The notes under the pieces: generated by a model
What the model saw: the letters and a program-made list of their open reading frames with translations, nothing else
Told to the model about the DNA's origin: nothing
Databases searched by the model: none
Shown: positions 55,612 to 64,000 of the stretch, piece after piece
Position numbering within the stretch: position 1 is the stretch's first letter
Layout of the letters: each line of letters starts with the position of its first letter
Assembly: GCF_030272615.1 (NCBI RefSeq)
Contig: NC_081411.1
Span: forward strand, 211,624,744-211,688,743
Length of the DNA stretch: 64,000 nucleotides
Source: Cryptomeria japonica
Taxonomy: Eukaryota > Streptophyta > Pinopsida > Cupressales > Cupressaceae
Direction: 5' to 3'
Position numbers and translations under genes: made by a program

Positions 55612-56610
55612 TCACCCCTTTTGCAAGCCAAGAGAAGCTGCAATCCATTTCAGCTTCTCTACCATAATTGGTTTAGTAAACATGTCTACACAATTTTTAG
55701 GTGTGTGAACTTTCTCAAGGATTACTCCACCTCCATCAATAACCTGTCTTACAAAATGGTACTTAATTTCAATATGCTCGGTTCTATTGTGATAAGATGG
55801 ATTTTTAGCCAAATGAATAGCACTTTGACTATCACAGAAAACAATCACTTTGTCCTACACCTTTCCAAGATCACCCAAAAAACCCTTCAACTAAATTGCC
55901 TCTTTACATGCATGTGAGACAGCCATATACTCAGTCTCAGTTGTGGATAAAGAAATTATTTCTTGAAGCTTTGACATCCAAGAAATAGCTCCACCTGCAA
56001 GAGTAAATACATAACCAGATGTAGATCTCCTTTTGTCCAAATCACTTGTAAATTTAGAATCAACATAACCACACACTGAACCACTGCAACTATCATAGGT
56101 GATACAATAATCACTTGTGCCTCTGAGATACCAAAGCACCCATTTCACTTCTTCCCATCGCTCTTTAGCTGGATTTGCCATGTATCTATTGACAAAACCA
56201 GCAACATGTGAAATATCAGGTCTTGTACATACCATCACATTCATTAAACTTCCTACTGCATTAGCATATGATTCACAAGACATATAATCCTTTTCTTCCT
56301 TAGTACTAGGACATAAAATTGAAGAAATCTTAAAATTGGAAGCCAAAGGGATATTTATAGGTTTCACATTTTGCATACCGAATCTTATGAGGATCTTCTC
56401 CACATATTTATGTTGTGATAACCAAAGCTTACCATGTTCCCTGTCTCTATGTATCTCTATGCCCAAAATTTGTTTTTTGGTTCCTAGATCCTTCATATCA
56501 AATGTCCTAGCCAATTGAGCCTTTAACTTGTTGATTCTGGCCATGCTTTTACTTGTTACAAGCATATCATCAACATATAACACCAAGATAATGAGTAAGC
56601 CATTTTCCAA
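55612..56610 (-). pseudogene. RT C-terminal part and RNase H of element F
   Basis: On the minus strand, ILVLYVDDMLVTSKS holds the catalytic YVDD near 56575. QILGIEIHRDRE and WLSQHKYVEKIL follow, then the connection region with GSLMNVMVCTRPDISH. RNase H has the first Asp in GYVDSKFTSDLDKRRSTSG and the Glu in LSTTETEYMAVSHA. After a frame break near 55891, DSQSAIHLAKNPSYHNRTEH and the C-terminus VDMFTKPI follow, ending 55612. Confidence 0.88.
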
Positions 56611-56632
56611 ACTTTAAAAGTAAACACAATGG

Positions 56633-57145
56633 TCATACACTTCTTACAAATTTTTGGCTCACCATGAAGGAATCAAACTTCTTGTACCATTTCCTGGGCG
56701 ACTGCTTCAGGTCATACAATGACTTCTTGAGTTTGCAAACAAATTTTCTATTGCACTCTTGAACAAACCCTTCCGGTCGTTCCGTATATATCTCATCATC
56801 CAAATCTCCATGTAAAAACATTGTTTTAACATCTAGTTGATCTAATTCAAGATCAAATAGTGCAACTAATGATAATACAACTCAAATAGAAACAAGCTTA
56901 ACAACTAGTAAAAAAACCTCATTAAAATCAATACCTTCTTTCTGAGAATATCCTTTTGCTACCAGTCTTGCCTTGTACCTTACAAATTTATCATCAACAC
57001 CCTTCTTCAATTTGTAGACCCACTTGCAACCAAAAACTTTCCTTCCCTTTGAAAGTAATACCAAGTCACATGTATTCTTCTTCTTCAAGGCATCCATTTC
57101 TTCTTTCATTGCTATTTTCCATTTAGCATTTTTAATGCCATTCAC
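56633..57145 (-). pseudogene. RT N-terminal part of element F
   Basis: On the minus strand 57145-56882 reads KVFGCKWVYKLKKGVD and YKARLVAKGYSQKEGIDFNE, the start of RVT_2. 56821-56633 reads MFLHGDLDDEIYTERPEGFV and SLYDLKQSPRKWYKKFDSF. A frame break lies between them and another before the YVDD part. Confidence 0.87.
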
Positions 57146-57717
57146 TGCTTCATGATAACAACTTGGTCCCCATCGTTAGATATCAAAACAACTGATGAAA
57201 TGAAATCATCATATCTTTTAGGATGATTTCTGACTTGTGTAGATCTCCTTAAATAAGGTTATGGTGTTTCCACACTTTCCTATATGTCTTCTAAATCTAC
57301 ATGTTCTTCTTCAGAAGAATTTTCCTCCTCCATCTCTTTTGTAGATGGTTGAGTCTCCAACTGAACTTGTTCCTGTTCCAAATTATTTTCTACAATGTCT
57401 AATTTTGGTAGAGAAGATTCATCAAATACTACTTCTCTTTTGATGATGATTTTGTGGGCAAAAGGATCCGATAATCTATATCCCTTAACTCCATCACCAC
57501 AACCAACAAAGGTTTATTTATTGGATTTAGGATCTAATTTATAATGTTGATCCTTAGAAATAAGAGCATAAGCATCACAACCAAAAAATTTCAGATTTGA
57601 ATAATTACATGAATGACCTATCCATACCTCTTTAGGAATATTACAATATATTGCAACTAATGGTGACTAATTTACTAGATAGCATGTTGTATTAACTGCT
57701 TCCACCCACAACTCTTG
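57146..57717 (-). pseudogene. Integrase-RT linker of element F
   Basis: Degraded but readable: LKFFGCDAYALISKDQ-like sequence with the conserved F-G-C, a Glu-rich stretch (EMEEENSSEEEHVDLEDI) and the RRSTQVRNHPKRYDDF basic block that precedes RT in copia elements. Stops occur near 57660 and 57290. Confidence 0.7.
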
Positions 57718-58369
57718 CTATAATTTGGCATTACTGAGCATTCTCCTTGCTCTCTCTAGAAGAGTCATATTCATGCATTCAACAACACCATTTTGTTGAG
57801 GAGTGTAAACCGTGGTTTTATGCCTTATGATCCCAGCTTCCTTGCAATAATTTTCAAACTCCAAATATGTGAACTCACCTCCATTATCCATTCTTAAACA
57901 CTTGATTGATCTTCCAACACTATTTTCAACCAAAACTCTAAACTGCTTGAATACACCAAACACAGTAGCTTTGCTTTTAATAAAATAGACCCATGTACCT
58001 TTCTATAGTAGTCATCTATAAATGTTACAAAATATGATGCTCCTCCAAAATAAACTACAGGGGATGGACCCCAAACATCTGAATAGATATAGTCTAGAAC
58101 ACATTTGTACTTGTATGACTGATTTAAAATTCTTTAGCATTGCTTCCCAAAGACACAATGCTTGCAAAAATTCAAATTCCAAGATTTTAAGCTTGGAAGT
58201 AACTTACGGTTTACCAGTACCTTTAGCCCTTTCTCGCTCATATGACCCAGTCATTGATGTCATAAATGAGTAGATTCATTTTCTTCCTTAGATAACACTA
58301 TTGCCTCATTTACTTTTGTACTCCCTTCTAGCCTGTAAAGGTTTCTAACTTTTGTAGCCTTCATGACCA
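57718..58369 (-). pseudogene. Integrase of element F
   Basis: 57963-57718 contains CLRMDNGGEFTYLEFENYC (second catalytic Asp) and TPQQNGVVECMN (the Glu; relatives have VER). The segment 58369-57964 holds frame-broken pre-integrase and core start, with WVYFIKSK just before the open piece. Integrase joins cDNA to the target. Confidence 0.82.
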
Positions 58370-58699
58370 CTAAAATGCCCTTGGACACTTAAGTACTCCA
58401 CCTTGACAAGAGAATTTATAACCACTAGAATCCAAAACACCCAAGGAAATCAAATTATTTTTCAGCACTGGTACATGTATTACATTTGTTAACAACTTTA
58501 CAACACCATCAAACATCTTGATTCTAATACTCCCAATCCCAACAGTCTTACAAGAAGAATTATTTCCCATCAGAACAACACCTCCATCAATAGATTGGTA
58601 AATGGAAAACCAACTCCTATGTGGACACATGTGATTAGAAGCACCATAATCCAAAATCCATTCATCATGATGTTGTAAGATATTACAAACAAGTAACAC
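58370..58699 (-). pseudogene. Protease of element F
   Basis: The active-site region is WILDYGASNHM with Tyr where D-S-G is usual, followed by VVLMGNNSSCKTVGIGSI and VLKNNLISLGVLDSSGYK, the known order of a Tnt1-type protease. The Tyr may have disabled it. Confidence 0.85.
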
Positions 58700-58841
58700 T
58701 TCACTAATTATACCTGAACCAATCTCAACATATTTTTCTTCCTTTTTGGATTTATCATTATTCTTCTTTCCTTTTCCAACTATCTTTCTTGAGATACCTT
58801 GATTTATTGCAAAAACAACATTTCATACCCTTTTTGCCTCT

Positions 58842-59510
58842 TTACTTAGATATGGATTTACCTCTCGAACCCTCCCCTTTTTTTGTGGATCGACCTATAG
58901 TCACCATTGCTTCCAATGTGGAGGCTTTTGTATTAGACTTCTTTCGCACCTCTTTAGACAACAAAGCTCCCACAAAAAAATAATATTCAAGAGATTCAGT
59001 TGTACTAAAGCTAATAGAAGTGACTAAGTGATTCCAAGATTCGGGCAAAGAACATAATAGTGTGACTACTTTGTCTTCATCTTCAATTTTTACATCCATA
59101 TTACCCAATTGACATATAAGGGTATTGAAAACATTTAAATGGTCGATAATTTTTGTACCTTCCTTCATTTGCAAACTATATAGTTGCCTCTTCAAGTAGA
59201 TTTAGTTTGTCAAGGATTTTGTCATGTAAAGACTCTTCATTCTACTGCATAAACCTACTATTGTATTTTCTTCAAGAATATTAAAGAGAACTTCATTTTC
59301 CAAACACAACCAAATTATGCTTACAACTCTCATATCTAGATCTTCCCAATCCTCATCGGACATATCTATAGGTTTCTTTGATTTTCTAGCCAATGCCTTA
59401 TGCAATCCTTGTTGCACTAACAAATCTCGTGTCTTGAGTTTCCAATGCTCAAAGTTACTTTTGCCATTAAATTTCTCCACCTCAAACCTAGCATTTAAAG
59501 CCTTTGCCAT
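58842..59510 (-). pseudogene. gag of element F
   Basis: ATG at 59510 opens MAKALNARFEVEKFNGKSNF, typical of Tnt1-like gag, then WKLKTRDLLVQQGL. After an in-frame stop at 59204-59202 it continues MKEGTKIIDHLNVFNTLICQ and LLCSLPESWNHLVTSI. Downstream, in another frame (58841-58780), the zinc knuckle is decayed: CCFCNKSRYLKKDS, with His and the last Cys lost. Confidence 0.88.
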
Positions 59511-59565
59511 TTGATGTTGGAAAACTCAACACCAAATTCTAACACAACCTCTGAAAAAAATTATT

Positions 59566-59577
59566 GCTCTGATACCA
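59566..59577 (-). promoter_or_regulatory. Primer-binding site of element F
   Basis: On the minus strand TGGTATCAGAGC follows the 5' LTR by two bases and matches the initiator tRNA-Met site. Confidence 0.9.
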
Positions 59578-59579
59578 CT

Positions 59580-60086
59580 TGTTGTGCAAGCAGAAGCAAA
59601 AAACCCCAGATAATCAAATATTGCAAAACAAGTTAGATGAAAAGAAATTTTAAAGAAAAGAAACGAACATCAAAACAACACACAAGACATGAATTTACGT
59701 GGTAAAACCTTGACAAAATGCCAAGGAAACATCCACGAGGCAACGTATCATTATTCTTATTTCTCAGGAGAAAAACATTACAAACTTCACAGTTGCTACT
59801 CTCTTGCAGTTTGAATTTGCAAAATGCAACAACAATTATTACATCATATTTGTCTTCATAGGAAACATAGATATATGCAGAAATTCTTCTAAATGTAACT
59901 GCCACCAACATAGAAATATCCTACTCAACTCCTTAAAAGAAAGTAGGAACTTTCTCATAAAGAAGAACTCCTTAAGAGAATGTAGAAACTTTCTCACAAA
60001 GAAGAAGTGCTATTCTGAAGGTGAGGAAATTAGGAATTTCTCATTTCTATTATTTCCATGTTTCTAATTGTTGTCACTATCTAACA
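59580..60086 (-). mobile_element. 5' LTR of element F
   Basis: 507 bases, similar to 55061-55564 with scattered changes and small indels. Confidence 0.92.
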
Positions 60087-60091
60087 ATTAT
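60087..60091. repeat. Target duplication of element F, right copy
   Basis: ATTAT, identical to 55056-55060. Confidence 0.88.
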
Positions 60092-60950
60092 TTTGGTGGC
60101 AAGGGTGTTCACATAGTTAGCTTCTCTCACTCTGTGTCATCTTTCTATTTGATAGCTTATTTCTCTATCAGCCTCCTTCATACTTTGTAGCAGACTTGCG
60201 ATTTCCTACTTGCTACTAGTGGACTTTCATTGAACCCAAACAAAAGATCTATGATTCCAACATAAAGCTCAATGCTAATGCTAGTCAAGGGCATGTTGGA
60301 GGGTAAGAGACTTTATGGAGGGTAAGAGACTTTAGGGTGGCCATTTTTTTTCAATGGATGAGTTCTTCATTGCTTGCACTCGATTCAGCTTCTCCTTGAC
60401 CAATTTTTTATTGATTGGAGCTGACTTTATAATTGTCTAAAGTCTGAGAAAATATTTGTTTTAAGGTTTTCATATCTTTGAAGTGCTCAACAAGGCGTGG
60501 GCTTGAGGAGTTTATTTTGCATATTAGAAGAGACATTCTGTTCCATATTGCTACTGTGAGGAGCTTTCGAGGGCTTTATAGTCTAAAACTAACTTACCAC
60601 TACTATACCATTTTGTGATCATAAGCTCACATTGTGGATTTGTGTCTTCTTTTCTCATGTGTGTGGGAGCTAGCTTTGGTCTCTCATGAATGTATGGTTG
60701 TTTACTTGTTCACTTTGACATAGGATTGGCTTAAAATTTGACTGCCATAGTATTGCCTCTCCACTTCACCATTTCTTTTTAGAAAATTTGGCTATTTTTG
60801 GAAGTTATATTATTATGTCTTGGCGCTATATCTCTCTATTTGTCATGTTATCAATCTTTATAGTTGGTTATAGTTTTTTCTTTGTCTTGGAGAGGGGGAA
60901 CTATCGACAATGGAGTGATTTTATAATCACTCCTTAATGAGTGTCATTTA
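60092..60950. other. No gene recognised
   Basis: Noncoding, T-rich on the plus strand. Continues the sequence into which element F jumped. Confidence 0.5.
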
Positions 60951-61202
60951 TTGCCATATTTGTATACTCTTGTTCCTTTTCTCAACATACCTTGTGAGAA
61001 TCTTAGTTGGAAAGGCTATAGGACTCAAGTCTTTAACGTTATTTTTTGTCATATAGATGGTGACATTTTGGAGTCACTTATTCATTTTGAGTGTCCTTAT
61101 GCTCTTTGGACTCACATTCGAGAGTTATATGGTGATCATGACACTCAAATATTCCTCGAATATCCTTTTTTTGATTCTAATGTGCAACTTCATTCTTCAT
61201 AG
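60951..61202 (+). pseudogene. copia-type gag relic
   Basis: 83 codons. The part LSWKGYRTQVFNVIFCHIDG, then ECPYALWTHIRELYGDH, resembles the UBN2-type gag of copia elements (conserved W, A-x2-W and L-x2-x-Y). It ends in a stop. No LTR belonging to it was found. It is older than element G, which starts 108 bases downstream. Confidence 0.5.
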
Positions 61203-61309
61203 TAGATGATACATGTTTTTGATCTTGCAGAGGTTTTTGAAACTTCAGATGAGGTTGCAGTTGCTTCAAAAGTTCTTGGTTCTTCATCATGTTGGATGTT
61301 TGGAGAGAC

Positions 61310-62671
61310 TGTTGGTAGTATGCTGCAAATATGTGCTTGAGAGATATCTGAGATATGTGTTGTCATTGATGAACATATTTCTATGTCTGTGATAGTGTTG
61401 TAGTGGATTTCAGTGAGTTGGTTTGTTTTGTATTGTGATGATTAGAGTTTGTGGATTAAAGGGTTTGTAGAAGATTATGTATTGATGATTCAGTGCAATT
61501 TTCAGAGGTCTGCATGAAGATTTGATTGGGTTATGGATATTTTTGTTGCGGCAAGTTTTTCTATTGTTTAGTGATGGCAATATTCAGTATTTTGATCTGC
61601 AATGCTCCGCATTGTAATATCTTGATTTGTGGATTTGGAGGAATGTTTGGGACATTGATGTGTATCTACAATTCACGTGGTTTGTGATTTGGAGCTCTAC
61701 AAGTTATTTTTCAAGGTTGACAGTCATTCTAGTTAGTGTTCTTGAAGTTTGATATAATGATGATGGTGATTCTAGTAATTCGTGTTGGTACAGATGTTGC
61801 AGTGGTAATTCATGATGCTTGTGGATGTTTCTGGATCGTGTTCCTTTTGTGTTGGTGGTTCACATTGATCTTTGTGCACATAATTGATTATTTTCTCTGG
61901 TGTGTTAGTGTTCTTCATATTTGTGGCCGATGGGATGCTTGTAGCCTGTTGCAAATGTTCGATGCATAATTCTTGGAGGTGTTTCATATTCGAAGCGTGT
62001 AATATGGGTCTGTGATATGTCTTAGCTGACATTTATTGGTTTGCATGTGATATTGTAGCATGGGTGGTTATAATTTTGTAATTAGTTGATGAGTTTTGAG
62101 CTGATCTTGTGTAGAATTGATGTCAGGTATAAATAAATGTAATATCTCTGTAATTGAGTGTGTGTATGGATGAGAATCAGAATGTATGTGCATTGAATGT
62201 ATACATCTTTCGAAGGAAAAGAAGAAGTGTGAGAATAAGTAAGTTGTTACGTTCTTAACCAGAACTGTAACCAAGCATTAAGGAGATGCTATTCTTTTAG
62301 TTCACAATCTTCCAGATGTAGAATCTATTTGTAAGACAGTGAGTCTTCCCTGGGTTGCAGCCCTTATTATTTTTTGAGTAGTGAGCTCTAGGCAGTGTGC
62401 TTGAATGCATGTGCATTCCCCATTGTAATATTTCATATACTTCTAACATAGTATCATCATATTGTGGGTAGGTTCCCACCATGGTTTTTCCCTTGACCGG
62501 TTTTTCCACATCAAAAATCTTGGTGTTATGTGTGTTCTTGATGTTTTTCTAATTTATGCTTTTATGATTAATTATTATATCTAAGATTAATTTTGATTTG
62601 TGTAAGTTTGAGAGACAATTGATTTACCCCCCCCTCTCAGTTGTCTGTAGGTTATCAAAGCTATTTCATCA
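61310..62671 (+). mobile_element. 5' LTR of element G
   Basis: Recognised by alignment with 46862 and 53088: GTGTTGTCATTGATG near the start, TATAAATAAATG at 62128, TGAGCTCTAGGCAGT near 62384, and the end just before the primer-binding site. The right border is set by the tRNA site. The left border TG is chosen by homology. Confidence 0.8.
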
Positions 62672-62673
62672 AT

Positions 62674-62685
62674 TGGTATCAGAGT
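62674..62685 (+). promoter_or_regulatory. Primer-binding site of element G
   Basis: TGGTATCAGAGT, one base off the initiator tRNA-Met site found in elements D and F. Confidence 0.85.
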
Positions 62686-62726
62686 AGGTTCCTTTGAAGA
62701 AGCCTAACCATTTGAGATGATCCAAA

Positions 62727-64000
62727 ATGGTGACTTACAAGAAGGACAATCCAAGATTTGATGGAACTAATTACTCTGTTTGAAAGAGTTGCATGGAGTG
62801 TCATCTGAGATGCATTGGCGAAGCTTATTTGACTATTACAAAGAACAAGTATATTGTTCCTGCTAATGGACCTACAACTCTGGATGAGATAAAGGAAGCT
62901 GAATGTAATATTATAGCTAAGGAAGCATTGTTGAGTGCCTTGACTAATTTTGAGATGACAAATGCCATGGAATTGCATACTACTCATGAGATATTAAAGA
63001 AGTTGGAAACCCTATATGAAGGTGACATTTATGTGAAGATTGCTAAGTTGCAGAGCCTAAAAGGAAAGTATGAGATGTTGAGGATGGGTGAAGATGAGAA
63101 TATCACTTCTTTTATGTAGAAGGTGAATGAAGTAGTGTGCAATATTAGATGTGCCAGTGGAAAGTTGTAAGAATTAGAGATTGTTGCTAAAGTTCTCAGA
63201 CCCTTACCTGCATCCTACAAACATAAAGTTGCTGCTATTGAGGAGACCCAAATTGTGACTAATGTGACCACAGACATGTTGATTAGTAAGCTTTAAGCAT
63301 TTGAGTTAAGAGGATTTTGTGATTCCCTTCCTAAAGTAGAATCTTCATTCAAAGACACTATTTTTGAAAAGGACAAGCAGAGATATGATCCAGGAGAAAA
63401 TTCTTCAAGAAGGATGTCAAGATATGAGAAAGAGATGAAGGAAATGGAGAAAGAAGAGTGAGAAATTGATGAGTTTGAAGCACTTATTGCCAACAGATTG
63501 CCTAAAGGAGCTGGTAAGTATGAAGGAAAGTTGCCTCTTAAATGTTTTTCTTACAATAAGATAGGACATTTTGCCTTCAGGTGTCCTAAAAGAGTTCATA
63601 ATAAAACTTACAAGCCTAAATTTTAGAAGAGATGTTATTATGCTACTCATGAAGGTGTGTCAGATGATGAATCAGAAAAAGGAAATACAAGTGATAATGA
63701 ATGGGTGTTTATTGCTATCAAGGAAGATGATTCAATACCTATTGATTTTGCTAGCTGCATGAATGTGGAAAGAGCTTTGGCTACAAAAGATGAAGAGAAA
63801 GATGAATGGGTGATTGACAATGGATTCTCTCATCATATGGCAAGTAATAAAAGTAATTTTGTGAGGTTGGAAAAGTTTGAAGGAGTTGTGAAATTTGGTG
63901 ATGACAAAGCTAGTATAATCCATGGGAGGGGTTCTATTTCTCTTGATGGTAAGCACAATATTGATGATTTCTTGTATGTGGAAGACCTAAATCATAATTT
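62727..64000 (+). pseudogene. gag and protease start of element G
   Basis: From ATG 62727 (MVTYKKDNPRFDGTNYSV) one frame runs to the window end with stops at 62781, 63117, near 63168, 63294, near 63459 and near 63624. It contains the UBN2-type gag with FEMTNAMELHTTHEILKKLE and LQSLKGKYEMLRMGEDENI, a Glu-rich helix, a decayed zinc knuckle CFSYNKIGHFAFRC (second Cys lost) and the protease site DNGFSHHM. At 62781 TGA stands where relatives have Trp, and 63117 and 63294 replace Gln. Stops at Gln and Trp codons are what C-to-T and G-to-A decay gives. Confidence 0.85.

Larger units (their letters stand above)
55061..60086 (-). mobile_element. Element F: Ty1/copia retrotransposon, Tnt1-like
   Basis: A 5,026-bp element on the minus strand with LTRs of about 505 bases (TGTTGGATAGTG to TTGCACAACA), a primer-binding site for initiator tRNA-Met, and gag, protease, integrase, RT and RNase H in copia order. 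Size, short LTRs and motifs resemble the Tnt1/Tork lineage. ATTAT flanks both sides. The coding region has several stops and frameshifts, so it is inactive. Confidence 0.92.
61310..64000 (+). mobile_element. Element G: Ty1/copia element, left part
   Basis: The 5' LTR at 61310-62671 (TGTTGGTAGT to TTTCATCA) is related to that of element E. Primer-binding site, gag and protease follow. The element runs off the window end. It has the gag start that element E has lost. Confidence 0.85.

Noticed and set aside
55190-55917. Plus-strand frames of 122-172 codons
   Set aside because: They are shadows of the LTR and RNase H of minus-strand element F.

Overview
The window is repeat-dominated nuclear DNA from a seed plant with a large genome. 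A gymnosperm, probably a conifer, is my best guess from the A+T-rich background, the very low gene density and the old, nested LTR retrotransposons. The species cannot be read from the sequence. I found no ordinary single-copy host gene, tRNA, rRNA or CRISPR array. Almost everything recognisable belongs to transposable elements, most of them broken.

Layout. 1-3527 is A+T-rich and holds an LTR fragment that starts at 2166 with five hairpins. From 3528 to about 33525 lies one old gypsy-type element (B) with gag and protease but no polymerase. It has been opened by at least three later events: a 3.1-kb terminal-inverted-repeat unit containing 1.6 kb of purine-strand DNA (4904-7995), a complete Tat-lineage Ty3/gypsy element (A, 8357-20625, target duplication CTAAT), and a polymerase-less Sirevirus-like element (D, 24945-32910, target duplication CTAGC) inside its 3' LTR. 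33526-44000 is mostly unrecognised, with a cluster of inverted and direct repeats and two 3' ends of LINEs on the minus strand. A tRNA-type SINE sits at 44039-44283. From 45570 to the end are Ty1/copia relics: an RT fragment, element E (46862-54413) with a solo LTR of a third gypsy-like family inside its RT gene (50297-51457, duplication GTTAG), minus-strand element F (55061-60086, duplication ATTAT), and the 5' half of element G (from 61310 past the window end).

How the parts work together. Element A has the full replication set: part of gag, protease, a G-patch-like segment, RT, RNase H, a second RNase H, and integrase with its D,D-35-E triad. It also carries an extra gene on the opposite strand between integrase and the 3' LTR. 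That gene encodes a plant-mobile-domain (PMD) protein, has a convincing GT-AG intron, and is the most interesting object here. Elements A and B share the same polypurine tract and similar LTR starts, so B may have been copied by A-type enzymes. Elements A and E have both lost the end of the 5' LTR, the primer-binding site and the start of gag. Element E is otherwise inactivated by five in-frame stops of the kind cytosine deamination produces. Function is inferred from motifs read by eye. No database search was run.
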